From positions 1-31,417 of the forward strand of contig JBBQXZ010000025.1 in NCBI GenBank assembly GCA_038209145.1: a stretch of 31,417 bases of DNA. The letters run 5' to 3'. The stretch's first letter is position 1, and every line of letters starts with the position of its first letter. Of this stretch, positions 1 to 8,700 are shown piece by piece. The notes below the pieces were generated by a model. The model was given only the letters and a program-made list of their open reading frames with translations, had not been told where the DNA came from and made no database searches. Origin of the DNA: Lunatibacter sp038209145. GTDB lineage: Bacteria; Bacteroidota; Bacteroidia; Cytophagales; Cyclobacteriaceae. The position numbers and the translations under genes are program-made.

Positions 1-1
1 T

Positions 2-86
2 AGAGGAGTGGCAGAGTGGTCGATCGCGGCGGTCTTGAAAACCGTTGTACCGTGAGGTACCGGGGGTTCGAATCCCTCCTCCTCTG
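2..86 (+). tRNA. tRNA-Ser (anticodon UGA)
   Basis: A complete type II tRNA can be folded by eye. The acceptor stem is AGAGGAG (2-8) with CTCCTCT (79-85) and a G discriminator at 86. The anticodon stem 29-33/41-45 closes a seven-base loop with anticodon TGA at 36-38. A long variable arm GTACC-GTGA-GGTAC (47-60), typical of serine tRNAs, precedes a T arm with loop TTCGAAT (67-73). The 3' CCA is not encoded, because the sequence continues CAA. It decodes UCA and related UCN codons. Confidence 0.96.
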
Positions 87-793
87 CAATCAAATAGTCA
101 GGCATTCTGCTTGGCTATTTTCATTTCTAGCCGTTGGGGCAGACCTGCGTCCCAGCTCCTCACCAAAATATTCCCCAGACTTGTTTTTTTTGCGTTGAAT
201 CAGGGATCCTACACCCATATCCCTGTAATAGGTCTTGATGTGCGCACTATGGGCAAGGTCCAAAAGAGGAATTGAGGCTATTAATTTGGAATTCAAACCC
301 TTGGTCACAAAAATATTTCCTTAATCTTCAATCATATTTTAAAAAAAAATATATGCTTCAAATGAGATTTTCTACCCATTATTCTATAAAGTGGAAGTGG
401 AAATTCTTTATTCATATCTCTTTCAAAACTAATTTTACCCAATATTATTCTTCTCACCCGACCTCAATCCCTCAAACATATCTCCCTGATCGGCATTTGA
501 TGGGCAGAGACGATAAGTTCGTCTGCCCGGAGTTGGCGGATTCGTTGGCGGTTAGCTTATGGCGAGACTGTTTTGCTCGAAATTACAATTTACCCTATTC
601 AAGGCATGTAATAAATACAAAAGTGGATTTTTCAGATAAAAAGGGTAGAAAACTGTTGATAAATTCCCAGAAATAGGTGTACTAATTGTGCCTGTCAGAT
701 TGCAAAGCTCCATGAAAAATAGCACATATCCCTGCCTGAATCCTTTCAAATTCACTGGAAGGGATAAATTCCCTGATAAAACCAAAGATCCCA
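87..793. other. Intergenic stretch with no convincing gene
   Basis: About 700 bp separate the tRNA from the metZ promoter. The open frames here, including a 134-codon one from 272, have irregular composition, no recognisable domain, and alternate between A/T-rich and G/C-rich patches, so I do not call them genes. The stretch holds two short inverted repeats: CAGGGAT/ATCCCTG at 201-207 and 219-225, and a GC-rich hairpin at 502-528. Sequence downstream of a tRNA is a common integration target, so this may be decayed accessory DNA, but no integrase or attachment-site duplicate of the tRNA end is visible. Confidence 0.5.
502..528. repeat. GC-rich inverted repeat (hairpin)
   Basis: GGGCAGA at 502-508 pairs with TCTGCCC at 522-528. 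The stem can be extended inward by CG/CG past a two-base bulge. No T-run follows, so it is not a standard terminator for either strand. It stands in a G/C-rich patch of about 100 bp inside an otherwise A/T-rich spacer, which would fit the remnant of a small mobile or repeated element. Confidence 0.45.
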
Positions 794-825
794 TTTGGAT
801 TTGAGGATTCCCTGCCTTTACTTTG
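794..825 (+). promoter_or_regulatory. Candidate Bacteroidota sigma promoter for metZ leader
   Basis: TTTG at 794-797 is followed after 20 nt by TTACTTTG at 818-825. The Bacteroidota consensus is a TTTG-like -33 element, about 19 nt, then TAnnTTTG at -7; one position of the -7 element differs here. Transcription would begin near 832, just ahead of the riboswitch at 846, and this placement is the main reason to report it. The match is by eye only. Confidence 0.4.
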
Positions 826-845
826 TGTCACATTTCAGTAAACTG

Positions 846-946
846 ATTTATAAAGAAGAGGTGAGAGAACAGGCTCCATGACCCTCTGGCAACCTTCGAT
901 GGTCGAAAGGTGCCAAAACCTGCCCAACAAACCGGGAACAATAAAT
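846..946 (+). promoter_or_regulatory. SAM-I (S-box) riboswitch upstream of metZ
   Basis: The leader carries the hallmarks of the S-box aptamer in order. P1 is formed by ATTTAT (846-851) and ATAAAT (941-946). The conserved P2 5' strand AGAGGTGAGAG follows, then the P2 3' side CTCTGGCAACC, which contains the kink-turn and pseudoknot partners. A P3 hairpin TTCGA/TCGAA lies at 895-907, and the AAGGTGCCAA segment with CCTGCC forms P4. The family binds S-adenosylmethionine and shuts off methionine-synthesis genes, which agrees with metZ lying directly downstream. No poly-U terminator is obvious before the start codon, so control may act on translation or through another structure in 947-1075. Confidence 0.9.
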
Positions 947-990
947 TTGCAGCTATGACATTTGCTTTTCTCTCCAATAGTATATTCTTC

Positions 991-1006
991 CAGGAATTAA
1001 TTCCTG
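991..1006 (+). promoter_or_regulatory. Perfect 16-bp palindrome in metZ leader
   Basis: CAGGAATTAATTCCTG is a perfect palindrome between the riboswitch aptamer and the metZ start. It could be the expression-platform hairpin or an operator for a dimeric regulator. No T-run follows, so it is not a classical terminator. Its role is inference. Confidence 0.35.
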
Positions 1007-1075
1007 ATAATTGCCCGCTTACTGAGATAAGTTGTGGCAAACGTGTCCTTCACCACTTGGCTACTCCAATCCTTC

Positions 1076-2251
1076 ATGACGTATAAGAACTTCGAAACGC
1101 AGGCGGTCCGCATTGCCGAGTCGGCTTCCAATCAGCGGGAACATTCCGCTCCCATCTACCTCAGTTCAAGCTTTGTCTTCGATAGTGCGGAGGAGGCCCG
1201 GCAGATGTTTTCCGAGGAAATCCCCGGCAACATCTATTCCCGGTACGCCAATCCCAATACCAGCGACCTGATCGCCAAGGTATGCGCTGCCGAAGGCACA
1301 GAAACCGGCGTGACCACTGCCTCCGGGATGGCAGCCATGTTCGGGAGTATGGCCGCATTGCTTTCGCAAGGGGATCATGTACTTGCTGCCAGGTCTTTAT
1401 TCGGATCCACCCATCAATTGCTTACGCGCGTTTTTCCGAAATGGGGCATCAATCACACCTACGGAGACATCAGCGATATCGCCAACTGGGAGAAACTTAT
1501 CACGCCCAAGACCAAGATGATTTTTGTCGAAACCCCCTCCAACCCGGGGTTGGAAATCATCGATTTGGAATATATCGCCAACTTGGCCAACACCCACAAC
1601 CTGATCTTGGTTGTTGACAACTGCTTTGCCACCCCCTACTTGCAGCAGCCGGCCAAGTGGGGAGCACATCTCGTCACCCACAGTGCCACCAAGTTTATCG
1701 ACGGGCAGGGCCGGGTACTCGGGGGGTTGATTCTGGGACAAAAAAAATACATTGATGAGGTACAGTTTTTTATGCGGCATACGGGTCCCTCCCTCTCCCC
1801 CTTCAATGCCTGGGTATTGGCCAAAAGCATGGAAACGCTGGCGGTAAGAATGGATAGGCACTGCGAAAATGCGCTTAAAATCGCCCATTATTTTCAGGAA
1901 AGCAAGGAGCTGGAATTTGTCAAATACCCTTTCCTCCCTTCCCATCCCCAATACGACCTGGCCAGGAAGCAAATGAAACACGGGGGAGGCATCATCACAC
2001 TTACCCTGAAAGGTGGGCTTCCCCGGGCGCAGCGTTTCATCGATCAGCTACAGATGATCACCGTGACGGCCAACCTGGGGGATAGCCGCAGCATCGTCAC
2101 CCACCCGGCATCTACTACCCACAGCAAACTCTCCGAGGAGGAAAGGGAGCGCGTTGGCATCCTTAACGGTCTTGTCCGACTCTCCGTTGGACTGGAACAT
2201 GTGGATGATATTATCTTGGACATAGAGCGTGCCTTGGAAAAATCCCGCTAG
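1076..2251 (+). CDS. metZ: O-succinylhomoserine sulfhydrylase
   Basis: This 391-residue protein is a PLP enzyme of the Cys/Met metabolism family (cystathionine gamma-synthase fold). It is expected to join O-succinylhomoserine with sulfide to form homocysteine, in the cytoplasm. Visible landmarks are YSRYANP near residue 54 (cofactor phosphate contact), TASGMAA at 81-87, VVDNCFATP with the pyridine-nitrogen Asp181, and SATKF with the Schiff-base Lys206. Length is normal for MetZ. An in-frame GTG at 1034 would add 14 residues, but the family N-terminus (MTYKNFETQAVRIA) begins at ATG 1076, so I chose that. The SAM-I riboswitch upstream supports a methionine role and feedback control. A cystathionine gamma-synthase or MetY activity is the main alternative. 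The gene is visibly G/C-richer than the leader before it. Confidence 0.93.
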   Translation: MTYKNFETQAVRIAESASNQREHSAPIYLSSSFVFDSAEEARQMFSEEIPGNIYSRYANPNTSDLIAKVCAAEGTETGVTTASGMAAMFGSMAALLSQGDHVLAARSLFGSTHQLLTRVFPKWGINHTYGDISDIANWEKLITPKTKMIFVETPSNPGLEIIDLEYIANLANTHNLILVVDNCFATPYLQQPAKWGAHLVTHSATKFIDGQGRVLGGLILGQKKYIDEVQFFMRHTGPSLSPFNAWVLAKSMETLAVRMDRHCENALKIAHYFQESKELEFVKYPFLPSHPQYDLARKQMKHGGGIITLTLKGGLPRAQRFIDQLQMITVTANLGDSRSIVTHPASTTHSKLSEEERERVGILNGLVRLSVGLEHVDDIILDIERALEKSR

Positions 2252-2352
2252 TTTTTCCAGCAGATAAATTTTTTCAATTATTTCGATCCAAATTGTAGCA
2301 TCCGGGGAATCTTTTCCGTCTTAGCTTTTATACAACTCAAAATTGACATCCT

Positions 2353-3609
2353 ATGAAAAAATGGACCTTATTGTTTTTATTTATTACCGCCGGAGGATTA
2401 GTTTCCTGCGACTGGGGAAGCGGGGATGGGGATGAACCTATCACCCCGAATATCCGCTTGCTTCAAGCTTACGAAAAAGAAATGGTAGTAGCGAATACCA
2501 AATTTGCCCTGGATCTATTTCACCAACTCGAAAAAGCAGGATTGGAAAACTCTTTTTACAGTCCATACAGCATACATCAGGCCCTGGCCATGACCATGAA
2601 TGGCAATGAGGGCCGTGTGTCGGATGAGTTTATCAAAATACTCCAATTTGAAGGCATGTCCAAGGAGGAAGCCAATAAAGCTGCCGAGGAACTTACCCAA
2701 TTCCTTCTGAAGGTAGATCCGAAAGTAAACATATCGATCGCAAACGCCATCTGGTACAAACAAGGCTTTCAGGTAAAGCCACCCTTCAGGGAAGTTGCTG
2801 AAAAATACTACGATGCCGCAGTGGATCCCCTAGATATGTCAAATCCCCAATCAGTAAACATCATTAACAGCTGGATAGAAAAGCAAACACAGGGAATCAT
2901 AAAGGACATGTTGGATTTTATCCCAGCCAACGCGGTCATGTACCTGGTCAATGCCATCTATTTTAAAGGTGACTGGAAATATCAGTTTCCCGTGAATAAG
3001 ACCGCCAAAGAACCCTTTTATGTCACTCCCAGCCAAGAAATAAAGGTAGATATGATGCAGCTGGAAAAAGCGGCGGCTTTCCGGTATTATTCCGATGGTG
3101 AAATCCAATATATAGAAATCCCTTACAGTACCGGGCAATACAACATGGTAATCCTTACGGGATTCGACCATGAACTCGATGCCCAATTGGAGAACTTCAC
3201 AGTCGAAAATCTCGAAAACTGGAGGCAGATTGCTACTGAGACTAATTTCATCCTTAAAATGCCCAAGTTTAAGATGAAACAGAAGATGGAGAATATGAAA
3301 GACGACCTGATAGAGATGGGGCTTGTTTCGCCTTTCGAATACCATCCCGAAAATTTCACCCGGTTATTTAGCAATCCTACTGACGAATTGAAAATAAGCC
3401 GGGTGATCCACGATGCCTTTATCGAAGTGGATGAAAAAGGAACAGAAGCAGCCGCTGCCACCGTGGTGGAGATAGTGGAAATCACCTCATTTCCTTCTCA
3501 ACCTTCCGTAATCACCCTAGATAAACCTTTCGTATTCTTTATCCAGGAAAATCACAGCGGTGCCATTTTATTTATGGGTAAATTAAGTAATCCTGCTTTA
3601 CTTGACTGA
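2353..3609 (+). CDS. Serpin-family protease inhibitor, lipoprotein
   Basis: A 418-residue serpin. The N-terminus is a lipoprotein signal: a hydrophobic run ending in the lipobox LVSC, with Cys19 the likely lipidated residue. The following stretch (DWGSGDGDEP) is acidic, as in Bacteroidota lipoproteins exported to the cell surface. The serpin core contains NSFYSPYSI, NAIYFKGDW and the C-terminal signature DKPFVFFI followed by GAILFMGKLSNP. The reactive-loop hinge EKGTEAAAAT (361-370) matches the consensus of inhibitory serpins with small residues at P12-P9. Counting from Gly363 as P15 puts the scissile bond near Ile377-Thr378, pointing to a target that cleaves after aliphatic residues; this is approximate. 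It is expected to trap serine or cysteine proteases at the envelope. A terminator follows the gene, and it seems to be transcribed separately from metZ. Confidence 0.93.
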   Translation: MKKWTLLFLFITAGGLVSCDWGSGDGDEPITPNIRLLQAYEKEMVVANTKFALDLFHQLEKAGLENSFYSPYSIHQALAMTMNGNEGRVSDEFIKILQFEGMSKEEANKAAEELTQFLLKVDPKVNISIANAIWYKQGFQVKPPFREVAEKYYDAAVDPLDMSNPQSVNIINSWIEKQTQGIIKDMLDFIPANAVMYLVNAIYFKGDWKYQFPVNKTAKEPFYVTPSQEIKVDMMQLEKAAAFRYYSDGEIQYIEIPYSTGQYNMVILTGFDHELDAQLENFTVENLENWRQIATETNFILKMPKFKMKQKMENMKDDLIEMGLVSPFEYHPENFTRLFSNPTDELKISRVIHDAFIEVDEKGTEAAAATVVEIVEITSFPSQPSVITLDKPFVFFIQENHSGAILFMGKLSNPALLD

Positions 3610-3643
3610 GTTTAAATACTTTTTTCGACAATTCTTTTTGTAT

Positions 3644-3684
3644 GGCTTGCTGTTTGCGGAGATAACCGCACAGCAAGCCTTTTT
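3644..3684 (+). terminator. Rho-independent terminator after serpin gene
   Basis: GGCTTGCTGT (3644-3653) pairs perfectly with ACAGCAAGCC (3670-3679). An inner GCGG/CCGC pair extends the stem, and TTTTTATTTT follows. It lies 35 bp past the serpin stop codon. Confidence 0.9.
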
Positions 3685-3702
3685 ATTTTATTCAAATTTA
3701 CC

Positions 3703-3945
3703 ATGACAAACTTAATTTCCGTTCGATTTGTAGCCTTAGTCTTAATTTCCTTAGGAGCATTGCCCAGCCATTTCGCCCATGCCCAAAAACAACCGGGCAT
3801 TCCCAGACCGAGGGGGCCGGTTGATTTGAGTGAAACGGCCAACTTGGTCATGTTTATAATATTACCCGCATTGGTAATTATAGGGTACTTTTTCTGGAGG
3901 AGGGCGATGAAGAAGCGTCAAGAAAAAAGGAATAATGATCTTTAG
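3703..3945 (+). CDS. Small membrane protein with signal peptide
   Basis: An 80-residue protein of unknown function. The N-terminus (about 1-27) looks like a cleavable signal ending in AHAQ. A proline-rich linker PGIPRPRGPVD follows, then a single membrane segment (about 47-64, VMFIILPALVIIGYFFW) and a short basic tail RRAMKKRQEKR. The predicted layout is N-terminus outside and basic tail in the cytoplasm. I recall similar small proteins in other Bacteroidota, some mislabelled adenylosuccinate synthetase, but cannot confirm homology here. It starts only 13 bp after the serpin terminator T-run, so it needs its own promoter or readthrough. Confidence 0.7.
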   Translation: MTNLISVRFVALVLISLGALPSHFAHAQKQPGIPRPRGPVDLSETANLVMFIILPALVIIGYFFWRRAMKKRQEKRNNDL

Positions 3946-4409
3946 ATTATTTTGCCAATATTGGGATTAGAGTAGAAATTTTTTCAGTATTGCAGAAATT
4001 GTAATTTTGCAATACCATTCGCTTTCAAATCTCCACCTGCAAAATGTAGATCTGGTCAATCTATTTGTCTTATCCCTGTTGGATTACTGAAGAGTCCTTC
4101 GGCTTCAGCCAATGGTTTTAAGGGATATGGTTATGTGTGATGGGAATTTTAAGACCAAATGTCCATTTTCCTACGAAAAAAAACATATATCAACCTTTCA
4201 CCGGAGATAATCCATATTCTTCCCCTTAGATAAAAATCTTGTTCTAGTAGTCCGATTATTTGGTAATCCTTTTCCAAGAAGATATATTCACAGGTTGAAC
4301 TAAAAAGCATTACCTATTTTCAAAAAATAAACCATAGAAACATGCCGGGAAAAGTGCTTTAACCTTAAGGTTTCTCGAATTTCCCAGGTCTTAAACAACT
4401 CTATAAACA
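3946..4409. other. Intergenic region before the Gfo/Idh operon
   Basis: This 464-bp A/T-rich spacer has no convincing coding frame. It should contain the promoter of the downstream operon, but I found no good pair of -33 and -7 elements; TAATTTTG at 4002-4009 matches the -7 consensus without a -33 partner. A short hairpin CTGAAG/CTTCAG lies near 4087-4108. Confidence 0.5.
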
Positions 4410-5675
4410 ATGAACAATAAACAAAACAAATCCAGGAGGGGCTTTATTAAGGGTTCTCTTTTGGCATTGGGTGGCATTTCTATTGTGCCGCGGCACGTGC
4501 TTGGCAAGGGCTACTTGGCTCCAAGTGACCACCTTACCAAAGGCATCATAGGTGTGGGTGGTATGGGGAGAGGGCATTTTGAATATGCCGGCACAAAAAC
4601 CGTAGCCATCTGCGACGTGGATACCAGACACATCCAAAAATCCCTTGAAACATTAGGGCAGGGCGTAAAAACGTTTGCAGATTATAGGGAATTGATCCGA
4701 CTGCCCGAGGTGGATATCGTACACATTGCCACCCCGCCCCATTGGCACGGAATCATGTCCGTGGATGCCGCACGCGAAGGAAAAGATATCTGGTGCGAAA
4801 AGCCCATGACGCGGACCATCGGTGAAGGTAAGAAAGTGGTAGAAGCGATCAAGACACACGGTAATATTTTTCGGTTGAATACCTGGTTCCGCTTTGATGC
4901 CAATTTTTACGGTATGAATACAGAGGTAAAAAACATCAAAAAACTGGTGGACTCCGGCATGCTGGGTTGGCCTTTGAAAGTTACTGTGGGTAAACTGACG
5001 GGGTTTGACTGGAAATTCTATTGGGTGGGCCGAACCAACCTGCAACCGGAAACTCCACCAGAAGCGCTTGACTACGACCAATGGTTGGGACCTGCTCCTT
5101 ACAAGCCATATAACGAGCACCGCACGCATGGGACCTTCCGTGGTTATTGGGACTATGATGGCGGTGGGCTTGGTGATATGGGTCAGCACTACTTGGACCC
5201 TGTCCAGTATTTTCTCGGAAAGGATACCACCAGTCCGGTGAAGGTAGAAATAGACGCACCACAGCAGCACCCGGATGCGGTAGGTACCTGGAGAAAAATC
5301 ACTTACACCTACGAGGACGGCTGCCAAATCATCTTAGATGGGCAAGGAACTGTGGAGTCACCCTATATTTCCGGACCTAAAGGAAACCTTTATAAAGGGT
5401 TCGAATGCGACATCCCTGATTTTAAGCGTAAGTTGGCCCAATTCCCAGACCCTGCGCCCCAGGTTACGGATTTTGTTGAAGCTGTCAAAACCCGCAAAAA
5501 ATTTGCCTTAAATGAACAAAACGGTCATCGGTCGTGCACCTTGGTCAACATGGGGCTGGCTGCTCTGAGACTGGGCAGGGATTTGGAATTTGATCCTGTC
5601 AAGCAGGAATTTATACGTGATGAAGCTGCCAACCGCCTGATCAATCAACCCATGCGGGCGCCTTACACCATTTAA
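4410..5675 (+). CDS. Tat-exported Gfo/Idh/MocA family oxidoreductase
   Basis: A 421-residue NAD(P)-dependent sugar oxidoreductase. The N-terminus carries a twin-arginine signal (SRRGFIKG, Arg9-Arg10) followed by a hydrophobic stretch, so the folded, cofactor-loaded enzyme is expected outside the cytoplasm. The Rossmann loop GVGGMG (48-53) follows. The family EKP motif with the catalytic lysine lies at 130-132, and the C-terminal domain motif GGGLGDMGQH is at 251-260. Family members oxidise or reduce ring hydroxyls of sugars or cyclitols; the substrate is not readable from sequence. The next gene begins 33 bp downstream and encodes DUF1080 domains, whose characterised members act on 3-keto-glycosides, so a glycoside 3-dehydrogenase role is plausible. 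Confidence 0.9.
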   Translation: MNNKQNKSRRGFIKGSLLALGGISIVPRHVLGKGYLAPSDHLTKGIIGVGGMGRGHFEYAGTKTVAICDVDTRHIQKSLETLGQGVKTFADYRELIRLPEVDIVHIATPPHWHGIMSVDAAREGKDIWCEKPMTRTIGEGKKVVEAIKTHGNIFRLNTWFRFDANFYGMNTEVKNIKKLVDSGMLGWPLKVTVGKLTGFDWKFYWVGRTNLQPETPPEALDYDQWLGPAPYKPYNEHRTHGTFRGYWDYDGGGLGDMGQHYLDPVQYFLGKDTTSPVKVEIDAPQQHPDAVGTWRKITYTYEDGCQIILDGQGTVESPYISGPKGNLYKGFECDIPDFKRKLAQFPDPAPQVTDFVEAVKTRKKFALNEQNGHRSCTLVNMGLAALRLGRDLEFDPVKQEFIRDEAANRLINQPMRAPYTI

Positions 5676-5708
5676 CTATATCAAGCTACCACCAAAAAGG
5701 AAAAAAGT

Positions 5709-8700
5709 ATGTCATATACCTCAATAATAAAAACAGTCATTATCTTCTTGGTATACCTGATCCAGCACACGGTGCTATTGGCCCAGGGTACTATGGATGC
5801 GGGCAGAACACTGGACACCCAGATTGCAGATTTGCTAAACAGGTTTCCGGCTCAAGACGATAATTCCCACATCAACTTAATGGAGAACATGGCCAGTTTG
5901 GGCCAAGAGGGGCTCACGAAAATGGCTCTGATGCTATCTCCAAATTCCAACAATGAGAAGTTGGAATATGCCTTGGGAGGTTTTGCGTTTTATGTCAGCC
6001 ATCCTTCCAAAAGTGACTATGCGCGGATGGCTGTGCAAGCCTACGGCAAAGGTTTGGACAGGCTGGAATATTTGGAAGGCAAGGCTTTTTTGCTGCGTCA
6101 GTTTCAATGGATGGGCAAGGAAGATGCCACACCCTTTATAGAGCCCTATTTGCAAAATGAGAGGCTTTCCAGCCAAGCTTCAATGGTGCTGAACAACATT
6201 GGATCCTCTTCTGCTGAGCAAGCCCTCCTGCTGGCACTTCGATCATCAGATAACAACGTTCACCAAGAAAATTTCATCGAAGCTTTGGGCGATATGAAAA
6301 GCAACGAAGCTGTTCAGGACATTATCCCTTTTGTGAAATCCGACGACGTTAATTTGCGGAAAGTTTCCCTTTACGCCCTTTCACAAATCGCAGCTCCCAA
6401 AAGTGCAAAAGTACTGAAAAACGCGGCAAAAAGAGCCAATTATACCTATGAGTCAACTAATGCTGCTGCCATGTACCTGCGATTTATAGGGAGGCTTGCC
6501 GAAGATGGTTTCCAAAAGCAAGCCCTCAAACTAGCAACCAGTCTCCACAAAACCGTTGCTGTGACGGAGCAATCACATACCAAGGCAGGTGCCTTGGGTT
6601 TGGTCGCCAAGTTTAACCCATCCAGTGCACCCAAGATCTTGCAAGCTGCTTCGCTATCAGAAAATGACGTATACCGGGGAGCTGCCATGAAATATGCCCT
6701 GGAAACGGATGTAATAGGAAATCTATCAACTTGGAAAATGACTTTGGACCAAGCTTCCCCCACAGCTAAAGTTTCGATCATCCACATGCTCGGGCAGTAT
6801 GGTGATAAGCAGGCGCTGACGCTGATATCTCCCTATCTGGGGAATTCTGATCCCGATGTACGCAGGGCGGCCATAGGAAACAGTGTTTTGGTAGGAGAAA
6901 ACGCGGCCTTAACTGATTTGCTGGCACTTGTCAATGGGGCGGATGAAGAAACCCTTGAGGTACTTCAAACTGCGCTAAGGACCATGTCAGGAGACAATGT
7001 GGCCTCAGAAGCCGCCAAAGCTATCCCTAATGCGTCAGATCCCGGCAAAATATTATTCATTGAAGTTTTGGCTGCCCGATCTGCCGAGGCACATATGGGA
7101 ATCGTTTTGGGGGAAATCAACAGCGGCAATCGGGATGTAAAGAAAGCAGCTTATGAAGCCCTTGCTCCCATGGCAAATACCACCCACCTCGACCCGTTAA
7201 TAGGTTTGATGAAAGCAGAACAAGACAAGGGATATCTCGAATCCATTCAGAAAGCATTGGTCACTGCTGCCCTCAGGATGAAAAACCCCACCAACCAGAC
7301 ACAGTGGGTTAGTCAAAACATCGGCGGTCTGGATAAGTCAAAGCAAATCTACCTATACGATATCCTGGCACAGACAGGGGGAAAGGCAGCATTTGACCAG
7401 TTGCAGGGCATCTATGACGGTGGAGATCAAACCCAAAAAATGGCCGTCATCCGCGCGCTCAATACTTCCACCGATTCCAAAGCGGCTACCATGCTCTTAG
7501 GCATCGCCAGAAAGGCTACGGGAACCCAAAAAGAGGAAGCTATTAAAGGATTTATCAGTCTTGTCCCCGCGGGGAAAGATACGGACGAAAACAAGGTTAT
7601 TGCCCTTCGAAATGCGCTGGAACTATCCGAGAACAACAGTGGCAAATCCACTGCCCTGCAAGGTTTAGGTCAATATCCCACGTTTCAGGCATTGGTAACA
7701 GCGGGGAAATACCTGGATAATCCAGCTCTGACACAAGTTGCCGCCAGAGCCGTAATGAGTATTGTTGCAAACAATGGGGATCTCTACGGTGATATCGTGC
7801 GTGGACTCGTGGAAAAGACCAGGGATGTCATCAGTGGTCAAGATAGCCAATACTACAAAACCTCCCTCCAGAAATACCTGGATGAGATGCCTGCTGGCAA
7901 GGGCTTCTTCCCGTTGTTCAACGAAAAAGACCTTGAAGGATGGCAGGGGGCTTTTTCAAATCCCATCAAACGGGCTGCTATGGACAAAAAATCCTTCCAG
8001 AAGGAACAGGATAAGGCTAATATCGTCATGAAAGAAGGCTGGGAAGCCAAAGATGGCTTGCTTGTCTTTAAAGGAAAAGGAGAAAACATCGGAACAGTCA
8101 ACCATTACGGAGACTTTGAAATGTACATTGACTGGAAAATCACCGCGGATGGAGATGCCGGCCTGTACCTCAGGAGCATGCCACAAGTACAAATCTGGGA
8201 CATTGCTCGGACCGATGTCGGTGCGGAGGTTGGCTCCGGAGGTTTGTATAACAACACGACACACCCCAGCAAACCGTTAAAGGTAGCTGACAATCCCGTG
8301 GAGGAATGGAATACTTTTCATATAAAAATGATTGGGGAAAAAGTGACTATTTACCTGAACGGAGAATTGGTAGTGGACAAGGTGACGTTGGAAAACTACT
8401 GGGATAGAAGCCAACCCATGATTGCCAAAGAAATGATTGAACTTCAAGCTCATGGTACTTATGTCGCCTACCGGGATATCTATTTGCGCGAGCTGGATAG
8501 TTCGGAGCCCTTCCAGCTAAGTGCGGAAGAAAAAGAGGTAGGTTATGACCTGCTTTTTGACGGTACCCATTTGGATAATTGGACGGGTAACAAGACGGAT
8601 TATGTGGTAGAAAAAGGAGCCATAGCCATATATCCGGATCGGGGAGGCAGCGGGAATTTGTTCACGGAAAAGGAGTATGCCGATTTTGTTTTCCGGTTTG

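Noticed and set aside
272..676. 134-codon plus-strand frame after the tRNA
   Set aside because: No domain, no plausible composition; it crosses patches of different base composition and a hairpin, and looks like chance.
1034..1075. Upstream GTG start for metZ adding 14 residues
   Set aside because: The family N-terminus begins at ATG 1076, and the extra residues show no similarity to it.
1397..1981. 194-codon frame antisense to metZ
   Set aside because: It lies wholly opposite a well-supported gene; long antisense frames are common in G/C-rich coding sequence.
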